A DNA stretch of 44,440 nucleotides, from NCBI GenBank assembly GCA_029265715.1, contig JAJUGZ010000026.1, positions 1 through 44,440 of the forward strand, written 5' to 3'. The DNA is from Bacteroidota bacterium. GTDB taxonomy: Bacteria; Bacteroidota; Bacteroidia; Bacteroidales; Prolixibacteraceae. The notes beneath the pieces are model-generated. The model saw only the letters and a list, made by a program, of their open reading frames with translations. It was not told where the DNA came from and did not search any database. Positions 33,349 through 41,575 of this stretch are shown here, one piece after another; within the stretch, counting starts at the first letter, position 1; every line of letters begins with the position of its first letter. The translations under genes were made by a program, and so were the position numbers.

Positions 33349-33819
33349 TCAGTGGATCAATAGTTTGGCAATCAGGGTGGTCAGCGTTTCTTTTTCGAGC
33401 GTGTCGATAAGGGCCCTGATCCGTTCCATTTTGTCGGTATCGCCCGATTGCAGGATTGCCGATATTTCGCGCATCTGTTTGCCGGTCAGTTCTTCTTCGA
33501 GCAGGGTTAAGAGTTTGTTGCTTTGGGCTTCCTGGGGCGGCAGACCCATGAGGCGAAGTTCGGTAATGGCAGCTTCGAGTATTTCGCGGGCTTTTTGTAC
33601 GACCGGGTCCTTGTCCTTACCGGTTCCGGCCGTGTCGCGCAGGTTCCAGCTCGAATAATCGTATTTCAGTTCGCGGACCATCCTGATCTTGGAGCTTTCT
33701 TTCCCGAAAATGCGTTCCAAAAAAATCAGGGTACGGCTTTTCCAGGCTTCCAGATCGAAGTTTTTGGCGCCCAGACTTTCAAGTTGTTGTGATAGCAGTT
33801 CGATTTCTTTTTCGGCCAT
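33349..33819 (-). CDS. Orphan helical protein of unknown function
   Basis: I do not recognise this protein with confidence. Its 156 residues are almost entirely charged and helical, with no membrane segment or cysteine. The N-terminal half contains NFDLEAWKSRTLIFLERIFG, then VRELKYDYSSWNLRDTAG. The W-K-x-x-T...L-x-x-IFG pattern resembles, from memory, a helical module found at the N-termini of some bacterial nucleotide-binding or defence proteins. The C-terminal half (about 95-156) has short amphipathic helices separated by GD or TG turns. The ATG at 33819 fits; the spacer to the GH3 gene is 157 bases. Confidence 0.65.
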   Translation of the reverse strand: MAEKEIELLSQQLESLGAKNFDLEAWKSRTLIFLERIFGKESSKIRMVRELKYDYSSWNLRDTAGTGKDKDPVVQKAREILEAAITELRLMGLPPQEAQSNKLLTLLEEELTGKQMREISAILQSGDTDKMERIRALIDTLEKETLTTLIAKLLIH

Positions 33820-33921
33820 AACGCTGTTCCATTTAGTTGATGCAAGTTAATGAATAGTTCTGTTCGATGGAACTGCTTTGTTTAAAACGGAACGATAGCA
33901 GACCCGGTTTTCTGCACATAC

Positions 33922-33949
33922 GAAATGCCCCTTCTCGCCGGGGCATTTC
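33922..33949 (-). terminator. Hairpin, probable terminator of the GH3 gene
   Basis: GAAATGCCCC (33922-33931) pairs perfectly with GGGGCATTTC (33940-33949) around an 8-base loop. It lies just after the GH3 stop on the minus strand. There is no clear T-run, so termination is inferred. Confidence 0.55.
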
Positions 33950-33976
33950 ATACGATCGGTGATTTTCTGTCTCATG

Positions 33977-36325
33977 TTAGTAAACGAAACTGTTTGTCAG
34001 CGTCAATTTGTCTTTTAGTTTAATATCGTTGGACGAAGCTCCGATCAGGATGAGAAAATCGCCGGCTTCGACAACCGGTTTGTAATCAATGCCAATCAGG
34101 CTGAAATTATCTTTGGTCAGTTTAAACTGAACACGTTTGGTTTCTCCTTTTTTGAGGAAGACCGGTGAAAAGTTGGCAAGTTGCTTCATCGGGCGGACCG
34201 TTGAGGCTACTTCATCGCGCAGGTACAATTGCGGAATCTCGGTTCCGTCATAGTTGCCGGTATTAGTCAGATCGAATGAAACATTGTAGCTGAAATTGCC
34301 GGTTTGAGCAATTTTCAGGTTTGAATAGTCGAATCGGGTATAGCTTTTCCCGTAACCAAACGGATAAAGGGCATCAGAACTGCCTTCGACATAGTTGTGT
34401 GCTTTCGGGTTTTTCTTGTTGTAATAAACTGGCAGTTGACCGGTATTAACCGGCACTGAAATGGGCAAACGGCCGCTGGGGTTGTAATCGCCAAACAACA
34501 CATCGGCAACTCCGTTTCCACCCTGTTCACCCGGGTACCAGGCTGTTAGCAGTGCGTCGGCATTTGCCGAAGCCCAGTTCATGTTTAATGGGCGGCCTTC
34601 GATGTAAACGACTACCAGCGGTTTCCCGGTCGCTTTTAGTGCTTTCAATAGTTTTAGCTGGTGCCCCATTAGCTCTAACGATTGCCGGTCGTTTCCTTCG
34701 CCACTTTCCATGTCGCTTTGGATCTTTGTGTTGGCCTCGGCGGCGCCGGTAGCCTGAAACCTTGTGTTGAAGTCGCGGGCGCTCGAACCACCGACAACCA
34801 CGATTGTCACATCTGTGTTTTGGGCGGCCTTCACAGCTGCCGAGATATTGCTGTCGGTTGTGTCGCGGATGGCACAACCTTTCTCGTAAACAACATTCGA
34901 AGCTCCTACTTTGGCCACAATACCTTCCAATACCGTGATGATTGTTTGTTCCGGCTGCGGTGCAGTATAGTCGCCCAGCTGGTTGTACATCATATCGGCA
35001 TTGGGCCCGATAACGGCCAGCTTCAATCCTTTTTTGGACAGGGGCAAAATGCCGTTGTTTTCGAGCAACACCGTTGATTGCTGTGCCATTTTCCGGGCCA
35101 GCTCAACCGACTCGGCAGTATGGACCTCTTTTTTTGCCTTTTCCGGGTCGACATACGGATTGTCGAACAAGCCCATCGCGAATTTCAACCGCAGCACCTG
35201 GGAAGCAGCCGAGTCGAGCACCGCTTCACTCATGCGCCCATCTTTGATGGCTTCTTTCAGTTTTGCAAAAGCTTGCCCTCCCAGATCAACATTGGTCCCG
35301 GCTTCCATGGCATTGATGGCAGCCTGCTGAACGGTTTCGGTGATAAAGTGTGAACTTTTGATGCCTTCGATGCTGTACAAATCTGAAACGGTAAACCCTT
35401 TGAACCCCCATTCTTTGCGTAAAATGTCGGTCAGGTATTCTTTGTTCATGGTCGACGGGATACCATCGATGGAGTTATAGGATGTCATTACCGAAAGGGC
35501 GCCGGCGTCGATGGCTTTCTTAAACGGTGGCATATAATTTTCGAGTAAATCGCGTTTGCTCACCACCGATGCATTGCCGTTGATTCCCGACTCGGGGACC
35601 CCGTAGGCTACAAAATGTTTCAGGGTTGAAATGGCGCTGTTTGGTTTCGACAGTTCGCCGCCTCCCAACCCTTTTACCATTGATGCGCCCAGGGTTGAAA
35701 CTAATACCGGGTCTTCGCCGAAAGTTTCTTCAACGCGCGACCAACGCGGTTCGCGGGCCAGGTCGAGAATGGGGTCATAGGCAATATGCGCGCCTTGAGC
35801 CCGGATTTCTTTGCCGATAACCCGTCCCATTTCTTCCAGCAATTCGGGGTTGAAGGTAGCCGCCTGTCCTAAACTGGTCGGGAAAACCGTGGTGCCGATG
35901 GCCATGTGGCCGTGAGCAGCTTCTTCGGCTAAGAAAATTGGAATACCTAACCGGGAATGTTCGATGTTGTACTTTTGTAACGCGTTGGCAGCTTTGGCAG
36001 CCAGTTCGGGTGTCAATCCATTCTCGAGGGTTTTGCGGGTCCAGGGGTCGGCTCGGAAAGTTGCCCAAAACATGCCGGGCCATTGTTCCTGCTGCAGGTT
36101 TTTAAATTGTTCCGATGGCAACACATCGGCGCCTTTAATTTCGTACATATCCCAGCCCAGAAAGCAAAGGACCTGACCGATTTTCTCGTCCAGCGTCATG
36201 CGCGACAGCAAATCCTTTGTCCGCTCATTCGGGCTTTTCCCCGGATTTTTATAGATTGGGTTACCCTCCTGGGCAGTCAGGATTCCGGAAAAAAGAAAGA
36301 AAAAAATGAAAAATCGAACCCTCAT
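33977..36325 (-). CDS. bglX: GH3 beta-glucosidase (BglX type)
   Basis: It hydrolyses beta-linked glucose or related residues, probably in the periplasm. The 782-residue protein has a signal peptide (MRVRFFIFFFLFSGILTAQ) and the first GH3 domain. That domain has the conserved LKHFVAYG and the nucleophile Asp315 in GFKGFTVSDLYSIEGI. The second alpha/beta sandwich is about residues 400-640 (KLAVIGPNADMMYNQLGDYT). A C-terminal fibronectin-III-like domain closes the protein. Full length for BglX. No polysaccharide-utilisation partners are adjacent. Confidence 0.95.
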   Translation of the reverse strand: MRVRFFIFFFLFSGILTAQEGNPIYKNPGKSPNERTKDLLSRMTLDEKIGQVLCFLGWDMYEIKGADVLPSEQFKNLQQEQWPGMFWATFRADPWTRKTLENGLTPELAAKAANALQKYNIEHSRLGIPIFLAEEAAHGHMAIGTTVFPTSLGQAATFNPELLEEMGRVIGKEIRAQGAHIAYDPILDLAREPRWSRVEETFGEDPVLVSTLGASMVKGLGGGELSKPNSAISTLKHFVAYGVPESGINGNASVVSKRDLLENYMPPFKKAIDAGALSVMTSYNSIDGIPSTMNKEYLTDILRKEWGFKGFTVSDLYSIEGIKSSHFITETVQQAAINAMEAGTNVDLGGQAFAKLKEAIKDGRMSEAVLDSAASQVLRLKFAMGLFDNPYVDPEKAKKEVHTAESVELARKMAQQSTVLLENNGILPLSKKGLKLAVIGPNADMMYNQLGDYTAPQPEQTIITVLEGIVAKVGASNVVYEKGCAIRDTTDSNISAAVKAAQNTDVTIVVVGGSSARDFNTRFQATGAAEANTKIQSDMESGEGNDRQSLELMGHQLKLLKALKATGKPLVVVYIEGRPLNMNWASANADALLTAWYPGEQGGNGVADVLFGDYNPSGRLPISVPVNTGQLPVYYNKKNPKAHNYVEGSSDALYPFGYGKSYTRFDYSNLKIAQTGNFSYNVSFDLTNTGNYDGTEIPQLYLRDEVASTVRPMKQLANFSPVFLKKGETKRVQFKLTKDNFSLIGIDYKPVVEAGDFLILIGASSNDIKLKDKLTLTNSFVY

Positions 36326-36613
36326 AATCGTTCAGTTTATAAAAATTGGTTTGCAGATCAATGCGGGCATAAAGCTATAAAAAACTTATCTCTCGGGGCG
36401 AAATACGGGTTGACAGGCGCATTAAATTAACAATCTGCTCCGGAAATGCAGAACTGTAACAAAATGCTGGCCGGCAAGACTTGTAATTCGCAGGGACTTT
36501 GAATTTCTCTGTTTTGAGGAAAACTTTTCCGGAGAATTAAAAACAGGGATTTGCGGGATGCGTAAAACGGATGAGATTACTGACCAGCAGGGAAACTCAA
36601 AAAAACTGAATTT
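36326..36613. other. 288-base spacer, no feature seen
   Basis: Between the divergent GH3 gene and the next gene I see no gene, terminator or clear TAnnTTTG box. An antisense open frame here (36422-36967, minus) overlaps the next gene and looks like a shadow. Confidence 0.5.
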
Positions 36614-37021
36614 ATGAACAGGATGAACGCTCTGATAATTTTGGGGAACGATTTTAAGCGAAGGAATCTGTTCGACTGGCTTTGGGCACATATTTCCGGA
36701 GCATTGCCACCCCATCGCTATCGTGGCACGCTGGAACTGAAGCCGGACAGCCTGATTTTTTACGGATTGGATACTTATGCCGGGACCGATGCTGAATTTC
36801 GGATAGACCGGCGAACGATCCGTCAGGTTTATCATGGCTATGATGATATTTATAACCTGTTTCAGACGCGTGGAATCGGGTTGTCGTGGGCGCCGGTGAG
36901 GTTGACGGTTGAAAAGGACTTTCCGGATTCGGTTGAATATGTGTACATTATTGCTGGATACGATCAACCTTTGACGTCTAATGCTGCATTCTACAGCTTC
37001 CTGATCGAGTGGCTGAGTTAA
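36614..37021 (+). CDS. Unrecognised small soluble protein
   Basis: The 135-residue protein resembles no family I can name. It has no signal peptide or membrane segment. It is rich in aromatic residues and has features of a beta-rich fold: LELKPDSLIFYGLD, FRIDRRTIRQVYHGYDDIYN, a hydrophobic GIGLSWAPVRLTV and VEYVYIIAGYD. This alternation suits a PH-like or lipocalin-like barrel, but that is inference. ATG 36614 and an in-frame ATG at 36623 are both possible starts. It is followed by the Lrp-type gene 80 bases later. Confidence 0.6.
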   Translation: MNRMNALIILGNDFKRRNLFDWLWAHISGALPPHRYRGTLELKPDSLIFYGLDTYAGTDAEFRIDRRTIRQVYHGYDDIYNLFQTRGIGLSWAPVRLTVEKDFPDSVEYVYIIAGYDQPLTSNAAFYSFLIEWLS

Positions 37022-37100
37022 AAACTCTGGAATAAATTATAGGCAGAAGTGGGAAACAATTTTGCAAATTTGTAGAACTAACAAAAAACGGGAGGGAAAC

Positions 37101-37373
37101 ATGATTACAGCAATTGTATTGATCAATGCCGAGCGTACCAAAATTCGTCAGGTCGGCGAACAATTGGCCGGGATTGAAGGGGTCACCGAGGTATTTTCAG
37201 TGAGTGGGCAATTTGATTTTGTTGCCATTATCCGGTTACCTAATAATGAGGCCCTGGCCGAGCTGATTACCGAAAAAATGGCTAACGTTGAGGGTATTAC
37301 AAAAAACGAGACCATGGTGGCATTCCGTGCTTTTTCGAAGTATGACCTGGCCAGTATGTTCGAGATCAGTTAG
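37101..37373 (+). CDS. Stand-alone Lrp/AsnC ligand-binding (RAM) domain protein
   Basis: The 90-residue protein is a single RAM (ACT-like) domain without the DNA-binding helix-turn-helix of Lrp/AsnC regulators. The family pattern is clear: MITAIVLINAERTKIRQVGEQL, VTEVFSVSGQFDFVAIIRL, and MANVEGITKNETMVAFRAFSKYD. These domains oligomerise and bind amino acids; stand-alone forms may tune full-length regulators. An unusually strong Shine-Dalgarno sequence (GGGAGGG, 37090-37096) four bases upstream of the ATG fixes the start. DinB and AlkD-like genes follow on the same strand. Confidence 0.9.
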   Translation: MITAIVLINAERTKIRQVGEQLAGIEGVTEVFSVSGQFDFVAIIRLPNNEALAELITEKMANVEGITKNETMVAFRAFSKYDLASMFEIS

Positions 37374-37412
37374 GTGAAAGTTCAAATTTATTGACCCTAA
37401 ACAGATTTATTT

Positions 37413-37889
37413 GTGAAAACAGGAACACGAAGTTTTATCGATATAACCAGTGGTATAGCACAAATCATTGAACACTGGGAGCCCATTTTTGAGTCGTTAC
37501 CGGTAGAAACAATCACTGAACGCCGCAATGCTCAGAACCGAAGCATCCGGCAGATTTTGGGGCACCTGGTCGATTCGGCCTCGAACAACCACCAGCGCAT
37601 GGTGCGCCTGCAATACAACGAAAATTTGGGTTTCCCCGATTACCGGCAGGACAACGATCGCTGGATTGCAATTCAGGATTACCAATCGGCCGACTGGAAT
37701 AACCTGGTTCAGTTGTGGAAGTTTTTCAACCTGCATATGATCCAGGTTATTGAAAAAGTTAATCCGGAAACGCTGGACCATACCTGGACCGATTTTGAGG
37801 GAACCGTCGTGACACTCGAACAAATGATTACCGGTTATCTCGACCACCTCTATTTGCATCTCAATGAAATTCAGGAATTGATAGGATAG
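37413..37889 (+). CDS. DinB family protein
   Basis: DinB/YfiT-type four-helix bundles bind a metal through a histidine triad; many act as thiol-dependent transferases. The 158-residue protein has histidines at 51 (QILGHLVDSASNNHQR), 145 and 149 (YLDHLYLHLNEI), the expected triad. The proposed start is GTG (37413), because no ATG is available at the conserved N-terminus. Gap to the next gene is 22 bases and to the previous one 39, so the three may be one transcript. Confidence 0.85.
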   Translation: MKTGTRSFIDITSGIAQIIEHWEPIFESLPVETITERRNAQNRSIRQILGHLVDSASNNHQRMVRLQYNENLGFPDYRQDNDRWIAIQDYQSADWNNLVQLWKFFNLHMIQVIEKVNPETLDHTWTDFEGTVVTLEQMITGYLDHLYLHLNEIQELIG

Positions 37890-37911
37890 TTAGTGGAGTA
37901 ATTTAGCTCTG

Positions 37912-38634
37912 ATGAGCACCATGAAAGCCCGGGATTTGATCGAAAACATCCGCAATTACTGCCTGGAAAATGCCGATGAGGGACGGGCCCTCCAATCGCA
38001 GCGCTATTTCAAGCATCCCATCGATGTGTATGGTTTGTCGTCGCCTCAGGTTTATGAGAAAGTAAAAGAGTTGCTGAAAACAGAAGGCGTCAATTTATCG
38101 CTTACGTGGGAGGCGATGCCCTCGTTGGTGGCCAGCGGAAAATATGAAGAAGTTTCGTTCGGACTGTTGCTCGTTGATGGTTTTGCCAGGCAATTTACCC
38201 GGGGAACTTTCGAGCAGATTAGCCGCCTGTTCCCGGGCAGCATCCATAACTGGGCCCATGCTGATATGCTGGGTATGTTTATTTTGCCGAAGTTCCTGGA
38301 TAAAAAGATCATTGAAATGAACGATTTCCGGAGTTGGCTCGATTCGCCGTATAAATTTCAGCGCCGTTGTGTGCCGGTAACGCTCATTAAACACATCAAA
38401 AAAACGAAGGAGGTTTTGCCATCCATCCGGTTTGTTGAAAAGCTGATGACTGATCCGGAACGTGAGGTTCATCAGGGCGTTGGCTGGTTTTTGCGCGAGG
38501 CCTGGAAAATTGATCCCGAGCCGACCGAACAATTTCTCCTGAAATGGAAGGACACCGCTCCGCGCCTCATCTTCCAATATGCCTGCGAAAAAATGTCTGC
38601 GGAAAGCAAGCTGCGGTTCAGGAAGGTGAAGTAG
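37912..38634 (+). CDS. DNA alkylation repair protein (AlkD-like HEAT-repeat)
   Basis: AlkD-type proteins are helical HEAT-like DNA glycosylases that remove alkylated bases. The 240-residue protein fits the AlkD family: FKHPIDVYGLSSPQVYEKVK at the start, then HNWAHADMLGMFILPKFLD. The distal EVHQGVGWFLREAWKIDPE corresponds to the family's conserved W-x-x-R/Q...G/L-REAG motif. The catalytic Asp/Trp set cannot be assigned surely. It follows DinB by 22 bases, a fitting pairing for DNA damage response, though DinB is not a repair protein in name only. Confidence 0.87.
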   Translation: MSTMKARDLIENIRNYCLENADEGRALQSQRYFKHPIDVYGLSSPQVYEKVKELLKTEGVNLSLTWEAMPSLVASGKYEEVSFGLLLVDGFARQFTRGTFEQISRLFPGSIHNWAHADMLGMFILPKFLDKKIIEMNDFRSWLDSPYKFQRRCVPVTLIKHIKKTKEVLPSIRFVEKLMTDPEREVHQGVGWFLREAWKIDPEPTEQFLLKWKDTAPRLIFQYACEKMSAESKLRFRKVK

Positions 38635-38879
38635 GATTTTCATACCATAATGATTGGTTTTTTAATGGTTGTATGAAAACCTCACATGTTGCTGAAATTA
38701 TTATCATTCTCTTGCGTGTTGTGAAGCAACATGTTCGTTTTATTTAACCACAACGTTTTTTATCCGCAGAGTGCACGCTATTCACCCAACTCGCAACAAA
38801 AACATCCCTTTTCCCCCCTTATTTCTTACATCGAATTCACTCCATTCTAATTCCCATTACTTAATTGCCCGGTGATAAG

Positions 38880-41120
38880 TTATTTTTTTGAATTCCAATC
38901 CGGGGTTTCTTCGTGTAAAAATGTTTTTACAAAGAAGTCGCGACGTTTGCGTTCTCCAAAATCGCCACCCAGCGTATGATTCACGCCCGGCAGTACCACC
39001 AGTTCAAAATCCTTTTTGGCTTTGATCAGCGCATCGGCCACCTGCATGGTCGAGGCCGGATCGACATTGTCGTCAACCTCGCCAACGATGAGCAGCAGTT
39101 TGCCTTCAAGTTTGGGAGCATTCACCACGTTTGAACATTCGGCATATTCCGGCCCGATTGGGTAGCCCATCCACTGTTCGTTCCACCACATTTTGTCCAT
39201 CCGGTTATCGTGACAGCCGCACGAAGCCGAACCGGCTTTATAGAACTCCGGATGGAACAGCAAGCCGGCCAGGGTGTTCTGTCCACCAGCCGATCCGCCA
39301 AACAGGCCAACGCGGGTGGTATCCATGTAGGCGTATTTTTTAGCCGCAGCTTTGATCCACAAAATACGGTCGGGGAAGCCGGCATCTTTCAGGTTTTTGT
39401 AGCAAACATCGTGGAACGCTTTCGAGCGGTTCGAAGTTCCCATGCCATCCAGTTGGACAATGATAAAGCCCAGTTCGCACAATCCGGTAAACGGAGACAT
39501 AAATGGGCGGAACGTTTTCTGGGCAAACGACCCCTGGGGGCCGGCATAAATGTATTCGATGACGGGGTATGATTTTTTCGGGTCGAAATTGGTCGGGCGG
39601 TAAATATTTCCCCAGATGTCGGTTTTCCCGTCGCGGGCTTTGGCAACAAAAACTTCCGGTTTTTGCCATCCTGTAGCCAACAGGTCGTCGATGTCGGCTT
39701 TCTCCAGTTCCATCAGCAGCTTGCCGCTGGTCGCATCGCGTAAAACGGTGGTTGGCGCCACATTTACCGACGAGTAATTGTCGATCAGGTATTTATAATC
39801 GGACGAAAATGTTGCGGAGTGGTTGAGCTGTTCCGGTGTTAAATCAACCAGCCCGCTGCCATCGAACCCAACTTTGTAATAATGGATAAAATAGGGGTCC
39901 TCTCCGGGGTTTCGGCCACTTCCGGCGAAAATGATTTCGCGGTTCTTTTCATCGACATGCACCACTTCGCGCACCACCCAGTCGCCTTTGGTAATTGGGT
40001 TTTTCACGGCTCCGGAAGCGCCGTCGATCAGGTAAAGGTGGTTCCATCCATCGCGTTCCGACATCCAGATCAGTTCCCGGCCGTCGTTCACATCGTAACG
40101 GAAATGTTTGCCGCTGTATTCCACAAACGTTTTGCTGCGCTCGTCGATCAGGATTTTGATTTTTCCTGAAACGGCATCTACTTCAACGACTTGGTAAACC
40201 TGGTGGCCGCGCTGATTAAATTCGAAGGTAAAAGCACGGCTGTCTTTTCGCCAGCTGGGGCCGGATAAATCGTACTGGTTTTCGAACGGGGCGCTGTCGA
40301 CCGGAACCTGGCTTCTGGTTGCCACATCGAACAAGGCCGGGCGTTTAATTGGCAGTGCATCGCCGGGTTTCAAATAGTCGCGTTTTTGCAGGATGGGTTG
40401 AAGCTGATCTTTGGGCGATGACTCGATGAAATAAATGTAATGTTTTTCGTTTTTGCGTATCTTGTTTACTGCCAAGTGCTTTGAATCGGGCGACCACGCA
40501 AGGTACGACGAGTAATAATCGCCAGCCGAGCCATCGTAACTCAACTGAAACTCTTGGTTTGTTTTCCGGTCTTTCAGGTAAACATTGTAGTTTTTGATCA
40601 GTGCAAACCACAGGCTGTCGGGCGAAGCGACCGGTTTCCCATCGGTTTCATCTTCGCGCTCGGCCCAATAACGGTTGTCTGGTTTTTTTACCGGGCCTTG
40701 TTTGGTAAGTGTGTACTTAGTCAGCTCGCATTTCCAGGTGTAGCCTTCCAGTTCGAATGTGATTTCTTTCTGGTCGTGGCTAAACGAAAGCCTGGCAAGC
40801 TGTAGTTTCCAGGGCGAATATTTCTTCCCGGTTTGTTCGTTGATCCGGGCGCACAATTTTTCCTGATCAAACGCTGGTACCTTTTTTTGTTTGTCGGCCA
40901 GAATCCGGAGGTATTCGGTCCCTTTACGGGTTTTTACACTGTACCAGCAGGTCGAAGTGCTGTCAATCCAGGTCGGGTTGACAAATGCATGGTAAACCAG
41001 GTCATTAAATTTTATAGTCGAATCGGCCCGCTGGTAATCTTCGGCAGTTAGCTGTGCCCGTGATCCAACCGGAAAGGCAAGCAAACAGGCCATCCAGAAC
41101 AAAACATTGTAAAGCTTCAT
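38880..41120 (-). CDS. S9 family peptidase, dipeptidyl-peptidase IV type
   Basis: It is a serine peptidase that removes N-terminal dipeptides, typically Xaa-Pro. The 746-residue protein has a signal peptide (LAFPVGSRAQ near residue 20) and an N-terminal beta-propeller (about 70-490, with LAWSPDSKHLAVNK). The C-terminal alpha/beta-hydrolase domain has Ser610 (GLFGGSAGGQNT), Asp684 (GEVDDNVDPA) and His715 (PGVNHTLGGDF) forming the catalytic triad. It is probably periplasmic or surface-exposed. No downstream partner; the next genes to the right are the secreted HExxH protein and the Xaa-Pro aminopeptidase, which are divergent. Confidence 0.93.
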   Translation of the reverse strand: MKLYNVLFWMACLLAFPVGSRAQLTAEDYQRADSTIKFNDLVYHAFVNPTWIDSTSTCWYSVKTRKGTEYLRILADKQKKVPAFDQEKLCARINEQTGKKYSPWKLQLARLSFSHDQKEITFELEGYTWKCELTKYTLTKQGPVKKPDNRYWAEREDETDGKPVASPDSLWFALIKNYNVYLKDRKTNQEFQLSYDGSAGDYYSSYLAWSPDSKHLAVNKIRKNEKHYIYFIESSPKDQLQPILQKRDYLKPGDALPIKRPALFDVATRSQVPVDSAPFENQYDLSGPSWRKDSRAFTFEFNQRGHQVYQVVEVDAVSGKIKILIDERSKTFVEYSGKHFRYDVNDGRELIWMSERDGWNHLYLIDGASGAVKNPITKGDWVVREVVHVDEKNREIIFAGSGRNPGEDPYFIHYYKVGFDGSGLVDLTPEQLNHSATFSSDYKYLIDNYSSVNVAPTTVLRDATSGKLLMELEKADIDDLLATGWQKPEVFVAKARDGKTDIWGNIYRPTNFDPKKSYPVIEYIYAGPQGSFAQKTFRPFMSPFTGLCELGFIIVQLDGMGTSNRSKAFHDVCYKNLKDAGFPDRILWIKAAAKKYAYMDTTRVGLFGGSAGGQNTLAGLLFHPEFYKAGSASCGCHDNRMDKMWWNEQWMGYPIGPEYAECSNVVNAPKLEGKLLLIVGEVDDNVDPASTMQVADALIKAKKDFELVVLPGVNHTLGGDFGERKRRDFFVKTFLHEETPDWNSKK

Positions 41121-41575
41121 GTTGTGAGTGTTTAGTTTTTAGGGATTTGTTACCGTTATACAATTATTGGGTTAGTTCCCACTTTTTATTTAGGCATGTC
41201 CGGACCGACTGGTCGTTTCGTTCCGGAGGCTGTCTTAAAATTTAGAAATGAAAAGATTGGCCGCGCTCATTTTTAATGAGCTGTGCGCATGATGCCGGGA
41301 TTAGATGATCCAGCACTCGAACAGGCACTTGCCAAATTCGTGATAGAGCTTGTTGGTGTAGTTTTTTAGGGGCATGGCCGTCAAAAAAAATCATATTCTT
41401 TTTACGATGCCCAAAATAATAGATCTGGTAAAGTGTCGCAGTGACTATTATCATGTATTTTGATGATTTTAGAGCATATTTTCACAGAGTTGAAGTTTTT
41501 TCAGTAATTGTATAACTAAAGCGCATCTTTATATATCTATTTTCCATTATTTACCTTTTCTAAAAAACGATCATT
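41121..41575. other. 455-base intergenic region, no gene supported
   Basis: This region lies between divergent genes. It holds only short open frames, the longest being 41242-41454 on the minus strand (70 codons), with no recognisable family. A small hairpin GCTCAT-TTTTA-ATGAGC is at 41265-41281. A TACCTTTT at about 41550 is one base off the -7 box and may serve the downstream gene. The rest is A/T-rich with nothing else I can name. Confidence 0.5.

Noticed and set aside
32915-33658. 247-codon plus-strand frame over the GT2 and orphan genes
   Set aside because: It is antisense to a GT2 with clear motifs and crosses its promoter.
36422-36967. 181-codon minus-strand frame opposite the 135-residue gene
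   Set aside because: It has no recognisable motif. The sense frame has better protein-like features and a normal spacing to the next gene.
41242-41454. 70-codon minus-strand frame in the 455-base gap
   Set aside because: Too short and without family resemblance or ribosome site; it may be a gene remnant but I cannot show it.
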